Under the pieces are notes generated by a model that saw nothing but the letters and a program-made list of their open reading frames with translations, did not search any database and had not been told where the DNA came from. A stretch of 64,000 nt of DNA from NCBI GenBank assembly GCA_021464415.1, contig JAKCWG010000448.1:124001-188000 (forward strand), read 5' to 3'. The first letter of the stretch is position 1, and the number at the start of each line of letters is the position of its first letter. The translations under genes were made by a program, and so were the position numbers. Below, one piece after another: positions 1 to 12,059 of this stretch. This stretch comes from Lonicera japonica (Eukaryota; Streptophyta; Magnoliopsida; Dipsacales; Caprifoliaceae).

Positions 1-430
1 TCATCATCTCTCTCACTAAACAAACACCACCCACGCCAGTTCTTCTCTTCTTCTCCATACTGCAGCTGCTTCTTTTCATAACACTCTCGTTTTCTTTATT
101 CTTATTTTTCTCTCATCTTTCTCACCAAATGCCACCTCACGCCATTTTTTCTTCTTCTTCTCTCTCGAACACTTTCTCTCTCTTCATTCTTCTTCTTCTT
201 CCTTGATCACCACCTCATGCCTCACCGGAAAAGGATTTTAACTCGCCGGAGATTATTATCACCGGAAATTTCTCTTAACCGAACCAATCCGACCGACTGT
301 TGTCGGATAAACCGACAATCGGTACAACCGACTTTTCCGGTACGAAACGGTTGAAAATATTAGCCACCGATTAATGTCGGTTCGGCAGTCGGCGGTGGTA
401 GCTCGGTTCGGTTTACCGACCGATGCCACC
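1..430. repeat. Pyrimidine-rich tract and hAT-like MITE end
   Basis: Positions 1-215 are strongly CT-rich on the plus strand. Positions 270-424 are dense in CCGA/TCGG motifs and end in GCCACCCCTAG. Read on the minus strand this starts CTAGGGGTGGCA, a terminus seen in many plant hAT-type MITEs. No open frame is visible. The partner terminus would lie outside the window, so the class is an inference. Confidence 0.35.
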
Positions 431-2269
431 CCTAGACAAAAGCAATGAATTACATATATTTCCTTGAACTATATGTAAATTGGACCTTCATGATAAAGTG
501 ATCATGAAGGAAACTAATGATATTGAAGCATAACTAAAATTTATGTTCATATATTTCTTGCCGAATTGGATAGTGAATTTAAACAGGTTAATTTGTGGTG
601 AGATCCTTCGCAAAGAACCGGTTCCAGATTTTGAAATATTTTATGATTTGGTTTAACATGAGGAAGTATGCCGTACCACCTTGAATGGGGAACAAGAAAA
701 CTCAGATGATGATGTTTTACTAGCTTGAAATCATCCTATGCTATATGACCAATCCTATTCCCAGCAGAATCAACAATATGGACCTCGTACCGCTATATTG
801 CTAGGTTATCCCATAAGTACAATCATTGTGATCAAACATGTCACATTAAGAGTCACCGCGATGAACTAGTGGGATATCTGGGATATCACAATGGTGGGAC
901 CATAACTGTGATTGAAGGAAGAAATGGCTTTAGAAAAAATTATACTAATGTAGTTGCTGAAAGCAAGACATATGGACATGAATAAGTTATTCAAAAAGCT
1001 CTACATGCATTAGTAGTAACATTAGTTTTGAATTCTTCGGCATGTGATTTAAATAATGCATGGATAATTGATCCTGGAGCTACCGACCATATATATTACA
1101 TTTGATTCTACACAAGTTTCGGACTTATTTTCCCAAAATAATGTTTACACAACAAATGGTGCCCTTACTCCAGTTGTTGGGGAGGGTCCTGTGTCACTCA
1201 ATGATAATTTAAATTTGGAATCTGTTCTAATTGTCTCGTCCTTGGATTATAATTTATTACTAATTTCTCCAATAACCTTAGCCTTACATTGTATTGTAAT
1301 TGTTAGCCTGATTTCTATTTGGTTAAGGATATCCAGACGAGAAAAACGGTTGGTTGTGGTATCAGGCAGAGGAAGTTGTATTACTTGAATTTGGTGTTAA
1401 AGAGTTTAGGTAAGCCATGCCAAGCCTTAGTAGTAGATAGCTCTAATGGGAGAGAGCAAAGTCCAAAATATAGCTATGGGATTGATATCTAAGACATGTT
1501 TCTTTTAGATATTTAAAATGATTATTTCCTAGTTTATTTTTTAAAATGTATATTTAATGTTTTCATTGTGATATTTATGAACTTAAAAGTATTTATTGTG
1601 TATTTTTTCCATCACATTTAAATAAAGTTCAACTCTTTTTATGATTGTTCATTATAATGTTTAGGGTTCATCTCTAGTTACATCATTAGGAGGATCATGT
1701 TGGTTTTTCTACTTTTATTGATGATTATACTAGGGTAATTTGGATATTCTTAATGAAATCTAAGGAGGAGGTGATCGAATATTTTGTTTCAAAAATTCCA
1801 CGTGATGATTATGACCAAGTATAAAGCTCATACTCAGGTACTCTGTATTGATAATGGTGGAGAATATAAGAGTGTTGACCTTCAACATTATTTGACTACA
1901 CATGGCATTGTTCATTAAACCACGTGTCCTTACACACCCTTGTAGGATAGGGTAGCATAAAGGAAAAACCTAACTTATTGGAGTTTTTCGTGCTTCCATA
2001 ATTGAAGCTCTTACTTATGTTGCCTGTCTGATTAATCGTGAACCCTCCAGCACTGTTCAATTTCAGACACCGTTTCAATCTTTGCATAGGGCTATTAATG
2101 CTCCAATCGTTCCTAATCTCCCATACCATGTCTTTGGTTGTGTGGCATTCTTCACCTCCATAAACATCAACGAAGTAAGTTAGCTCCTCAAACATTATGT
2201 TATGTTTTTTTGGGTGTACATAACAAAAAGGTTATCAATGTTATCATCCTCCCACCCAAACTATGTATA
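430..2269 (+). pseudogene. Copia element A, 5' piece: gag, protease and integrase remnants
   Basis: Decayed plus-strand Ty1/copia polyprotein, readable only across several frames. A gag-like stretch lies at about 535-700 (a LAELDSEFKQ-like motif followed by an EEV motif). A degenerate zinc-knuckle-like patch is near 825-870. The protease-like WIIDPGATDH is at about 1057-1090. Integrase core motifs are FIDDYTR (about 1714) and DNGGEY (about 1850). The integrase C-terminal FGCVAFF is near 2130, followed by a KKV...PPNYVY-like stretch that runs up to 2269. There are many stops and shifts. The reading resumes at about 5684 beyond an inserted DNA transposon, then at 7819 beyond a solo LTR, so 430-8740 is one original element. 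Family assignment is secure; exact lesions are approximate. Confidence 0.75.
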
Positions 2270-3368
2270 TATTACACGGGGAATAAACAATTTTAACCTT
2301 AAAGTTTGGGGGTTGTTACAACTTAAACCTTGATGTTTCAATTTTAGCAATTTAAACCTCGATGTACATTATTGCAATCCCCACCTTCCATCCACAACCT
2401 CTTGAAATGAAGTATCGGCGTTTGATGTGGCATGCTGGCGTGGCACCTACGTGGACTGTGAGACCCATTGGCCGGAGTTCTCCCTCTATTTGCACATCAC
2501 GTGATAAACACATCCAATCATCGTCACCCATTTACATCATTTCCATTTACTTTGTACACTCAAACAGATGGAAAAAGATGCTTTTATGGATACCTTAGTG
2601 TTATTAGAACCTCATGGACTGATTCAAATCTAAGAAGAAGATTTCGTGGTTGCTCAAGATTTAGTGTAAATTTGAATGCTCTTTTTTTTAATGCTTGGTT
2701 CATAAAATAGTTTGAAGTTAATTTTTTCTATAATAGATTGTGCATGGATGTGGGTTTTTCATGTAGATTAATCCACCAATGTGTGCAATAATAGTGCAGA
2801 TTATACCTGAATTGCTAAGGAGAATTGTTAATCTCACAAAACAGAGGAACAACAGAAGAGAGAAGTGGTTTTAGATTTTGTTGTTTCTGTATTGGCTGAT
2901 AATTTGGTTAATGCTCTACAACACTTCCAATTTGAATGACGTACAAAGGTTGGATGAAGTTTTCATAGCACTTTAAATAGGTTTGCTTGTGGTAGTAGTT
3001 GTGAACCAGTTCCTTACTTTCAATACCAGTATATGTCATAGCAGAAACTCCATGTTTGCAAGATATCACTATTGTATCCCATTTTCTACTCTCACATGTC
3101 ATATTTTCTAAGTCACAAACAAACTCTCAATCGAAAACTAGAGATAGCAAAGATCGGCACACATTTTTGTGCCCTAATTATGATGAGCAATGAAGAATGG
3201 TTTCAATCCACTTGCTTAAGAAAACCCTACCTATTACTTGATTGAAAAATTGAGTGTTAAATTTGCATTTAGCAAAGCTAATAGGTCTCACAGTCCATGT
3301 AGGGATTGCAACTATTAATGTACGTCGAGGTTTAATTTGTCAAAATTGAAACATCAAGGTTTAAGTTG

Positions 3369-4640
3369 TGTGAGAATCCGCAAATGCGACCCCAGGATCT
3401 CAGCCTCTTGTTTGGGAGTCTGAAACATCAGAAAGGATTTTGTTGTTCCATTTGCTTCTATGTGTTGATAATTCATATCGGGTGTCCCTCTATTCTATTT
3501 CTAGATATAAGAGGGTTCGTTCAGAGTCGCCAATACGTTTTATGAGAAAACGGACAAAATAGTTGTGTAAGAGGAAAGGCTACAGATAAGCATTTCTTTA
3601 CACGTTTGTCTACGAAACCAGGATTCTATACGGTTCGGGAACTATATTACGGTTTGGGAAGGTGTTAAACACCCATTCCTCTCTTTCGGTCTATAGTGGT
3701 CTTATATGTTTATTTTATGTTGGAAAACTTGGATGCTTTTACTGATATTCTATTTCTTTCTGAAAATAACTAATGAAAACTTGATTTAAGGAGAAAATAA
3801 GCAATTAGAGAATTCTCAAATATAGTATTCGTTTTTAGTTTTATTGAAATGTGATTAGTAGTGACAAAAGTTTATCTTATCAATTTTGAAATAAGAGTGA
3901 TTCGGTATTATTTCCTCAGATAACAATATAAATTATCTCGTTTGTTTAATTTATAAAAGATCGGATCTTATCGGAATTGATTTGATATGAAATTGAACTC
4001 TTGAGGAGAGTATATCAGATACATTACAGTCTATATGGAAGACCAAATATATCTTAATTTAATTCCTAAGTAAGCTCTATCAGTTTGAGTTTTGAAAACT
4101 TGGTTTTAGCCGGATGATAAATGGTTTTACAAATGATTTTATCAAAATTTTATCAAGTTATTTTGTTTGAAAATGATAGAATATCAGTAACTTGACAATA
4201 AGTTTATCCAGCTAGAAAGTGGACAGAACAATAGGTAAAAAGAGTCTACAAAACAACTTAAATTAAAATTGAAAGGAGGATGATGGAAGTAAATGTTTTC
4301 GGTTTATGTTGGCCCAAGCAAGCCAACTCCCTACTTACTTATAATACTTTCGAAAATAACGAGTATGTATATATAGCAAACTTACATAAGAATTAAACAA
4401 ATCTATAACTACTAAATAAAATTCAATAAAACCAATATGCAGATATGTTATTTGATTACTAGAAGAGACTTTTGTTACCTTCTCGATGATATATATAAGA
4501 ATAAGAAAGAGAAAATATAATAAGGAAGAGAAGATCTCCGACGGATATCAGCTTTCCTCTTTAGAAATATTTCCAGCGGTCTGACTTTAGAAGGTGGCAC
4601 TCCGGGTGCCAAAATTAGATCCGAGACTCTTGCAGAAATA
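3369..4640. repeat. Diverged LTR-like fragment, same family as the 33271 solo LTR
   Basis: It begins TGTGAGAATCCG at 3369, exactly as the solo LTR at 33271 begins. Like that LTR it carries an AGAGTCGCC/AGAGTCGCT motif, then GGTTCGGGAACTA, ATTACG and GGAAGGTGTTA.GCACCCA blocks (about 3637-3680). It interrupts the right inverted repeat of a MULE-like copy. Its other end could not be found, so the right boundary is a guess and the fragment may be truncated. Confidence 0.45.
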
Positions 4641-4800
4641 AATGTTATTAAATGTCCTTAATGGAATGGGGTGGGTCAGATGTGTCTTTTGTGGTGGGGA
4701 TATATGGGGGTGTTGGCCTATTAGTTACAAAATAGATCCAGTGGTCTACATTCAATCCCACCAACCATGATCTAAGGGCTCACATTTATTCTCACATAAT

Positions 4801-4990
4801 ACAAGTGATGTAAGCAATGACATCATCAAATAATTATGTAAGCGATGACATCATCAATTTGTCGTGTGACATGATGTAAGCAATGGTTGGTCGGTGTTTG
4901 GGGGGATTGTCATTGGGTTTGTCATCAATTTGTCGTGTGACATGATGTAGGGTGCTCTAGCGGTAATGACATCATATGAAAACCCATCTG
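4801..4990. repeat. Short direct repeats around a GATGTAAGCAATGAC motif
   Basis: GATG(T)AAGC(A/G)ATGACATCATCA-like units recur at about 4806, 4838 and 4873. TCATCAATTTGTCGTGTGAC occurs twice, at 4851-4870 and 4922-4941. This is non-coding and probably internal to the nested insertions. Confidence 0.6.
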
Positions 4991-5683
4991 TAGGGTGCTA
5001 GTAAGTGAAAATACTAATTTTAAAACAAATAAAAAAATAAATTATTATAATTAAAACTACTTAAAAAGTAATGCTTCCAAATTATTCCAATTGGTTTAAG
5101 CCCATGTAGCCTCGTTCGCATCAATAACGTAATCCTTGCCATTCTTCTTTGAACCTTTGCATGAACCCTTTCAATAACAAAAAATGGCTTGCAATAATTT
5201 GTTACCACATTAATTTGCTATGAACCAACAAGTCGTAATTTGAGATAAGCTTAATTAAATATAAGAGCACTATAATGCTTAGAAAAGCGTATTCTCATAT
5301 TCAATATAATCAATAAGTCACAAATAATAATAATAAGCCAGAGATAGCAAAGATCAACACATTTTTGTGCCCTAATTATACGAGCAGTGAAGAATGGTTT
5401 CAATCCACTTGCTTAAGAAAACCCTAGCTACTACTTGATTGAAAAATTAATTGAGTGTTAAATTCGCATTTAGCAAAGCTAATAGGTCTCATAGTCCATG
5501 TAGGCGTCACACCAGCATGCCACGTCAGACGCCATACTCCATTTCAAATGGTTGTGGATGGAAGGTAGGGATTGCAACTATTAATGTACATCGAGGTTTA
5601 ATTTGTCAAAATTGAAACATCAAGGTTTAAGTTAGAACAACCCCCAAACTTTAGGGTTAAAATTGTCAATTCCCCTCTTGCAC

Positions 5684-6505
5684 TATATACTAATTTTCAC
5701 AAAGATAAAATGTTTTTTTTTCAATTCAGTCTGAGCTCTAAGCGGAGTACAATCAGACGAAAGTTCAAACTCTATATTATAGGGAATTATCTTTTAAAAC
5801 TATGGACTGCAATATAAATGACTTGGATATAAGCAGTTTAAATATGGATACAAGTGATGGTAAAAATGTAATTGAATTGACGCCTGCTAAACCAATACCT
5901 GAGCAGACGGACTCCGTCCAAACATCTGAATCATTCTCGATCAGTCGTATGTCAATGTTGAGGACGCTCTTGAGTCCATACCCAATCATTTATAAGACAA
6001 AATCCTTCTCCTATTAATATAGGCGTTCCCAAACTCACATATGAATCGATCTTACTAGTAAGGCTAAATACTCCCTGAGTCATTATGTGTCCAACCAGTG
6101 CAACATTTGTTTGAATCAAATATGTCAATTCTAAGTCAATTATTTATTTTATCTAATCCTAACAGCGAGGAGGCCTTATCTGGCACAAAATGGAGAGGAC
6201 GCTCTTGAGTCCATACCCAATCATTTATAAGACAAAATCCTTCTCCTATTAATATAGGCGTTCCCAAACTCACATATGAATCACTTACAGTAAGGCTAAA
6301 TACTCCCTGAGTCATAGTGTCCAACCAGTGCAAATTTGTTTGAATCAAATATGTCAATTCTAAGTCAATTATTTATTTTATCTAATCCTAACAGCGAGGA
6401 GGACTTATCTGGCACAAAATGGAAAGCACCAATGGATAGAGAAATGAAGTCCTTGAAGAAGAACAAAACATGGGAACTGTTAATCTTTCACCTTAAAAAA
6501 AGCTA
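5684..6505 (+). pseudogene. Copia element A, middle piece: integrase-RT linker and start of RT
   Basis: After the MULE-like insertion the copia reading resumes with a FHKDKMFFS-like block near 5693-5725. It continues to the start of reverse transcriptase at about 6390-6500, where EEDLSGTKWKAPMDREM and KNKTWELL match the conserved copia RT start. Stops and a 235-bp tandem duplication (5960-6194 and 6195-6423) break it. At 6506-6510 the coding sequence meets GGAGG and a solo LTR; RT sequence resumes in frame after the second GGAGG at 7814. Confidence 0.75.
5960..6423. repeat. 235-bp tandem duplication within copia A
   Basis: GAGGACGCTCTTGAGTCC begins at 5960 and again at 6195. Both copies run through AATCCTAACAGCGAGGAGG to GGCACAAAATGGA. 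Small indels distinguish them (for example TCGATCTTACTAG versus TCACTTACAG). A local duplication of decaying retroelement sequence, with no new function apparent. Confidence 0.9.
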
Positions 6506-6510
6506 GGAGG

Positions 6511-7813
6511 TGTTAGAGTTATATACTAAAAGACATGATTTTATTATTATTGGTTTTGATATGTTATATAGACTTGGTTTTATTATTTTAATGAGAATCT
6601 TTATGGGCAATTGTTGCACTATATTATTTGTTTAAATATTATGCAAGTGTGTCTTTTATTCCATATAGTAGATGATTTGGTGTGTATAGTTTAGCTTACA
6701 CACAGAGGATCATATCATCAGTTCTTGTGGAATATAACTCTAGTGGTTCTTAATCTTAGATGGAATTGGACACCCATCAGTATGATTGCAGTACACGTTT
6801 TAGTAGTTTATCTTGATTATAGGAAACAATATAGTTTAAGCTCATTGTGCTAGTACATTTGTGTGTATTGAACATGACTGGTTTGGGATAATTATTTTTA
6901 TTCTTACTCTATAAAACAATTTAAAATCCCATAGTTATTATGATTGGTTACGCTCTTAATCTTAAAATAACTAATAGACATATATTTGTAGTGTTTGTTG
7001 TTTTGACTCATTAAGAGTGAGATTTATTTATAGATCAATAAGCTCTGTAAATTGGATAATGACACTATATATATGATGAATATTAATTATTGAAGGAATT
7101 CACGTCCCAATATAGGGATTGATGATAACCCCTTGAGAAGTTTATAAGTTTTAATCTAGTCAAACCCTGCAGGTGGATTATGTTAATCCAACATGTCAAA
7201 TAAGTTAAGTGGTAAGCTCAAGGGTTAAGAATTCATTTAAATATAATTGTCAGTAATTTAATTTAAATGACGGTTATAAATAGTCTTAGCGTGGGAGTAT
7301 AATAAGAATTTAATAACAAGGAGCTCGAAGTACAATTTTGAGATAAGGATGTGAGTGTAATAATTATTCTTAGTGGTGTAAATTATAATTTATGGAAGGA
7401 ATTAATTCATAATCGAATTAGGATTCCTGTTTTCTATAGTAAGCTCAAACACTTATTTCTCCTTAGGGTCCCTATCGTAACCTTATATATACGTCGTCCT
7501 TGCCTCTTCTCGAAGTACAATAATTCTCACGAATTTAGGGTTTGTGCTGTAGAGAGAAGCGAGGGAATTTCTTGGTGATACCGTAGCCCACACTTAGTAT
7601 AAGATAGCACGGAAAAAGGAATATGATAGATGATCGTGAGGTTCCATCGAGCTCGTGTTCTCGATTCATCTACACCAATTGCTGTTTGTGCTGAGATGAG
7701 ATCAAACCAAATACATCTCAAAGGTAAAATTTGATTCCGCATTAGGGTTTTACGTATTTTTTTTGTTCGGTTTATACGCAATATGGAACGATCCTGGTAT
7801 TAAGTTTCCATCA
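6511..7813. mobile_element. Copia solo LTR with perfect GGAGG target duplication
   Basis: 1,303-bp LTR starting TGTTAGAGT and ending TTTCCATCA. It is flanked by GGAGG at 6506-6510 and 7814-7818. It is collinear with the 3' LTR at 20351-21691 (same start, and a shared ATACTAAAAG, ACACAGAGGATCATATCATC and AGAATTCATTTA/AGTCATTTA framework). It sits inside the RT domain of copia element A, whose reading frame continues on the far side. No internal region or second LTR is present, so it is a solo LTR left by recombination between the two LTRs of a full element. Confidence 0.9.
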
Positions 7814-7818
7814 GGAGG

Positions 7819-8740
7819 ATGCCTTTGGACCTATACTAAGTATAAAGAAGATGGTACTATTGAACGATTTAAAGCACGACTAGTGACAGAGGGGTATACG
7901 CAAAAGTATGGGATTGATTATACAAAAACTTTTGCACCTGTAGTTAAAATTAATATTGTTCCAGTTCTGCTATCTTTGGATGTGAACCTAGACTAACTAG
8001 TACAACAATTTGATGCGAAGAATGCCTTCCTACATGGTGACTTAACATAAGAAGTCTATATAGATTTCCACTTGGATGTCTCGTACCAGGAAATCATCAA
8101 AGAAAGGTCTGCAAGTTGAAGAAGTTGTTATATGGATTAAAACATTCTTAGAGCTTGGTTTGGAAGATTTACAAATTCCATGAGAACATTTGGATAAACA
8201 GAATGACTCTAATAATACTTTATTTTTTAAAAAATTACGTGGTAAGATCACTACATTCATATGTGGATGATATGGTGGCTACAGGGAACTATCCTGAAGA
8301 AAGAAAGCCACTGAAAAATTATTTGTCTAAGGAGTTTGAAATGAAAGATCTTGGCCTCTTGAAATATTTTCTTGGAATTGAGGTATCTTGATCTGAAATT
8401 GATTTTCTTATCTAAGAAGAAGTATACTTTGGATTTTCTATGAGAAATTGGCATCTTAGCTTGTTAGTCGATATATACTATAGTTGAGGAAGGGTTAAAG
8501 TTATGTATTTATTCTAATTATGTGCCCACTGATGAAGAGAGCTACCAACGACTTGTAGGGAGATTGATGTGTACTTAGCTCACAGAAGGCCGGACCTTGC
8601 ATATGCTTTGACCATTCCTAGCCAATTTATGCATAATCCTACAGAACAACATATGAGTGTAGTGATACGAATTTTCAGGTACCTGAAGTCTGCTCTTGTA
8701 AAAAGAATCATCTTTTTAAAAAATGGTGATCATAAGAATT
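7819..8740 (+). pseudogene. Copia element A, 3' piece: RT and following region
   Basis: RT continues directly after the solo [21 protein letters not shown] is at about 7870-7923, TFAPVVK at about 7928-7948 and QQFDAKNAFLHGDL at about 8005-8044. The catalytic YVDDM is at about 8257-8275, then KDLGLLKYFLGIEV at 8345-8386. The RRPDLAYAL stretch near 8590 lies before the expected RNase H. Several in-frame stops and shifts are present, and the element fades out before any RNase H end, polypurine tract or 3' LTR. Expression as enzyme is impossible from this copy. Confidence 0.85.
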
Positions 8741-8744
8741 GTTA

Positions 8745-9900
8745 ATATATTGCCTGGACTTGGCCTGAATGCAATGAGTACGCCTACTTAATGTTGGGCC
8801 GACCCGGTTGGGATATGTACCTAACCTAAGTAATCTCCATATATATATATAATATGATAAGAACCATAAGGTTTAAACTGTCATCTATTATCCTAACCTC
8901 CATCTCTCAAAATATACAAATTATTGTCCCCGCTAACTTTTTTTCTAGCTATGTCCCTGCAAATAATATACTTTAGCATCAAAATGAGTCATAAGTACCC
9001 ACAAACATCATACAAGATCATGGGAAAGTGTCCCTAAATATTATTTCTTATAAAAAATTTAAAATTGAATGTACTTTTTTACTGATATTTGGCTATAACT
9101 TTTACATATAATCAAGAGATTTTAGAGTTATAATTAAAATCAATAAATTAACCAAAGAATGTGACTGCAAATATTTGAAATTGTAATTTTTAAAATCACA
9201 ATTCAGTGTGCCTAAACATACCCTTAGTATTGAATATAATATTTCCATGGTTGTAGTTCTCTGCTAAAGTACGAGAGATAACTCTTTTATTCTATGAGTC
9301 TAGTTTAGCAATAACACGGGTTCCATTAAATTTGAAAATGACATGAAATAAAAAATATAAAAATTGATGTAGCGAAAAGTTATAAAATGTACAAATCTTA
9401 GTTAAGCAAGAAATAAACACTCATCACGAAGAAAAACACTCATAATTTTATTCAATAGTTGTATACCTTAATGATTAGAAAGAAACACTCTTACAAGGAA
9501 AGAGAATTGCAAGAAATGAAATAAATTCAAAATAACAACCCAAAAAAAAAATCACAAAGATCGTGGAATCCTACAATATTGATGCCGAGAATCACAACGG
9601 ATTTGACCTAAGTCAAATCTGACATTCATAATTCAGCTTATTAGCACATTCAAACATGCCATAAATAGTCAATTCACATTTTAAGATGCCTAAATGAAGG
9701 AATTCGGCCGAAAATAGCGTCCATATCGGTGTTGACATGAATTCTCTAGTCCATTGCGAGTGAAAAAGGTGTCCAGTACATGAATCCACCTGTTTTAAAT
9801 AAAAAAATAAATATAATAATCTGATGAAGTTAAAAAAATTTACAAAAAAAAAAGAAAAATGGCTCATAAGATAATTAAGAAAAGTAGTACCTGGTTCCTG
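8745..9900. other. AT-rich intergenic DNA
   Basis: No coding frame, RNA gene or clear transposon terminus was recognised. The stretch separates the copia remnant from the 3' end of the minus-strand NLR gene. Any terminator for the NLR gene would lie here, but no distinct polyadenylation signal could be assigned. Confidence 0.5.
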
Positions 9901-9913
9901 CCTCTCCAATTCA

Positions 9914-10235
9914 TCAAGGAAGCTCATCATCAATTGTGACGGAAGGCACATGCCCGATTATGTAAGAGTCTTCTCCTCGAACCTTATCTCCGAATACGTT
10001 GGGCATACCATTAATATTCAATTTTTGGAGGTTAGTGAGAAATTTCAATCCTTCCGGAAGCCTCTTCATTTCCTTTCAGTTACTAATATTTAAACAATAA
10101 AGAATGGGTAAAGCTCCTTCATCCACTCGCCAATTCTCTAATTTGGTCAACGCCCAAAAAGTTAGACGTCCAAGTCGGGGGAAACCCCCAGCAGAACAAA
10201 CCATTTCCTTTCCAACATACGCTTCAATCCCTAAT
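9914..10235 (-). pseudogene. NLR gene, out-of-frame last LRRs and C-terminus
   Basis: Beyond the stop that ends exon 2 at 10236, the expected remaining leucine-rich repeats are still readable in another frame. They include LPNLKFLRLGIEAYVG, then GGFPRLGRLTFWALTKLENW, then PEGLKFLTNLQKL, ending in VTIDDELP and a stop at 9914-9916. Two lesions separate this from the exon 2 frame. The first is a small frame-changing deletion near 10240-10275, where the usual residues between LTE and KLPNL are missing. The second is a TGA near 10080 where a cysteine codon is expected (ISN-stop-KEMKRL). If exon 2 is translated as it stands, the protein loses roughly 100 C-terminal residues compared with relatives. 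Confidence 0.75.
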
Positions 10236-11533
10236 CTAAGAAATTTCAAGTTTGGGAGCTTCTGTAAGTCCAGAGCTCTGTAAGGATATTCTGGCGAGGC
10301 TTGCAGAGAAATGGTCCTGACAATATTCTGGTAAGTTACCTATTTTCCCTGCTAGCTCCAGCCTCTCAAGACTATGGATCATAAACACTTTTCTTGAGAC
10401 AGGAAAGGGCTCTTCTTCCTGAGAAGCAAGTATAAAATGAAGGTATGTACATTGTAATTGGTGTGAAGTAGCATTTAGATAGTTAATGATTGTTTCCGTC
10501 TCCTCCATACACCCCACCCTAACTATTGCTTTTAAATTTCGCAATTCGGGCAATGTAAGGAGATCTTTCGGGACACATATTCGTGTATCAAAATTCTCCA
10601 ATATCTCTAGACGGCTCAAGCCATCCAATATTAATTTTTCATTTTCGCGAATAGTATTAGGAAGATATAGATGACTTAGGCTTTCCAACTTCCACAATAC
10701 ATTCGGTATAGAAACACCTGCACCACGTATATCAAGGATTTGCAAGAATTGCAAGTTGCCTATTGATGATGGCAACTTGCACTCCCAGCAGTCTCTGAAA
10801 CTCAAGTACTTCAAGTGGATTAGTTTCCCAATTCCCTCTGGTATACTCTTTTGACGAAATTCAAACCCCTCAAAATCTAAAACTCTAAGCAATTTGAATC
10901 CCTTGAGATGGGGTATATCTATTCGCAATCCGAAATAAATGGCAAGTTTACGTGTTTTAGTGATACCCATTGACGAGGAAGATGAATCATGTACATTTCC
11001 ATGTGAATGAGAATCTTCCCCCTTTCTCTTTGAGAGACATAGTTCACGCATGAGGTCATGAAGACGACAAGTTTCCTCTGAATCCCATGTTACCGGCCGC
11101 CATTCATCATTTGGTGATTCAACTTGGACTATGCTCCTTTGTGCTAGTTCACCCAAATACCGTTTTGCTACATCCATCATTGTTTCTCCTTCCGCTTTCT
11201 CTTTAGGATCTACCATTCCTTCAGTAATCCATAAAAGACATAGTTTTTCGATGCTCACAGTATAATCTTCTTGGAAATTCCCCATATAAACAAAGCAAGC
11301 CTTCAATTGATATGGCAAGTCATCGTAACTTAAATTAAGCACTTGTTTAATTCTTTGATCTTGACTATCGATGCCTTCCCCCATCAAATACCGACCAAGA
11401 CTATGATGTACTCTCTCCCATTCATTTAAGGTATATCTATTGGCCAATAGTCCCCCGAGCACAACGATAGCAAGTGGTACACCCCTGCATGGATGTAGCA
11501 TTTCCCTCCCTTTGTTCTCCATCTGAGTTTCAA
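10236..11533 (-). CDS. NLR disease-resistance protein, exon 2: NB-ARC end and LRRs
   Basis: Second exon of the CC-NB-ARC-LRR gene. The proposed acceptor is AG at 11534-11535 after a pyrimidine-rich tract. Starting at 11533 gives phase-correct joining to exon 1 and adds VETQ before MENKGREM. Visible features in order are a GLPL-type motif (CRGVPLAIVVLGGLLA), an RNBS-D-like stretch (LSYDDLPYQLKACFVYMGNF), an MHD-type motif in the LHD form (CRLHDLMRELCL), and then leucine-rich repeats (LRVLDFEGFEF, HLKYLSFRDC, LQILDIRGAGV, SLERLELAG). Such proteins are intracellular sensors of pathogen effectors, with the LRR contributing recognition and autoinhibition. The frame ends early at 10236 inside the LRR. 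The similarity pattern is that of RPP13/RPM1-like CNLs. Whether the truncated product is made is unknown. Confidence 0.85.
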
Positions 11534-12059
11534 CTCTACGCTCTAGACAACAAGAATGAATGACAACTTAAGAATAAAATTGATGCAGATTGTTTTTTTG
11601 TTAGGCATCTAATTAATGAGAATACGAGGTGATCGTAACCAATTACTCACAATTTTTTTTTTAGGGAATGTTTTTTTTTAACCTCTGGATGTTGAAAACT
11701 GAATAACTCTGCATTTTTAATACTGAACATAACTTTGATATAAGAAATATGTTTGATTTTATTTGGGTCCGAAGGTTGAATAGATCACAGTTTACAATTT
11801 AAAGCTTATCATTACGGTATACATCAATAATTAACGAATAGAAAGAACAGGGGCAACATTGGGGAAAAAATAATCATTAAAGTAAAAATTAAGCATTCAA
11901 CACATGGCTTGCTTCTTAATGTTGAATGATAAATTTTAATTCAATTAAGCATTAAGAGGTGAGAAAACAAACGCCAGTTTTACTGTTTAATGCTGAATAG
12001 ACTTCCATTGAACATTAGGAGGTATAAACAAAAACCACCTTAAACTAATATTTTAATGG

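Larger units (their letters stand above)
2278..5675. mobile_element. MULE-like DNA transposon inserted in copia A
   Basis: The ends are inverted repeats of about 190-200 bp. The sequence from 2278 (GGGGAATAAACAATTTTAAC) to about 2475 is the reverse complement, with some differences, of about 5480-5675 (ending in AATTCCCC). Long inverted repeats with no transposase point to a non-autonomous Mutator-like element. Copia integrase sequence stops just before it and resumes just after it. The flanking 8-mers TATTACAC (2270-2277) and TCTTGCAC (5676-5683) match at 6 of 8 positions, consistent with an eroded target duplication. A partial extra copy of the right-hand 230 bp lies at 3139-3368, in the same orientation as 5338-5640 but lacking about 70 bp of the repeat. 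No coding capacity was seen. A second retroelement fragment starts at 3369. Confidence 0.6.

Noticed and set aside
2278..5675. Perfect target duplication for the MULE-like element
   Set aside because: Flanking 8-mers match at only 6 of 8 positions; reported as eroded rather than exact.
9613..9951. 112-codon minus-strand ORF overlapping the NLR 3' end
   Set aside because: It overlaps the out-of-frame LRR tail and continues into low-complexity Phe/Leu-rich AT sequence; no domain.
10486..10674. Plus-strand ORFs opposite the NLR exons (also 12607-12864, 13005-13202)
   Set aside because: They are antisense to clear NLR coding sequence and have no recognisable domain.
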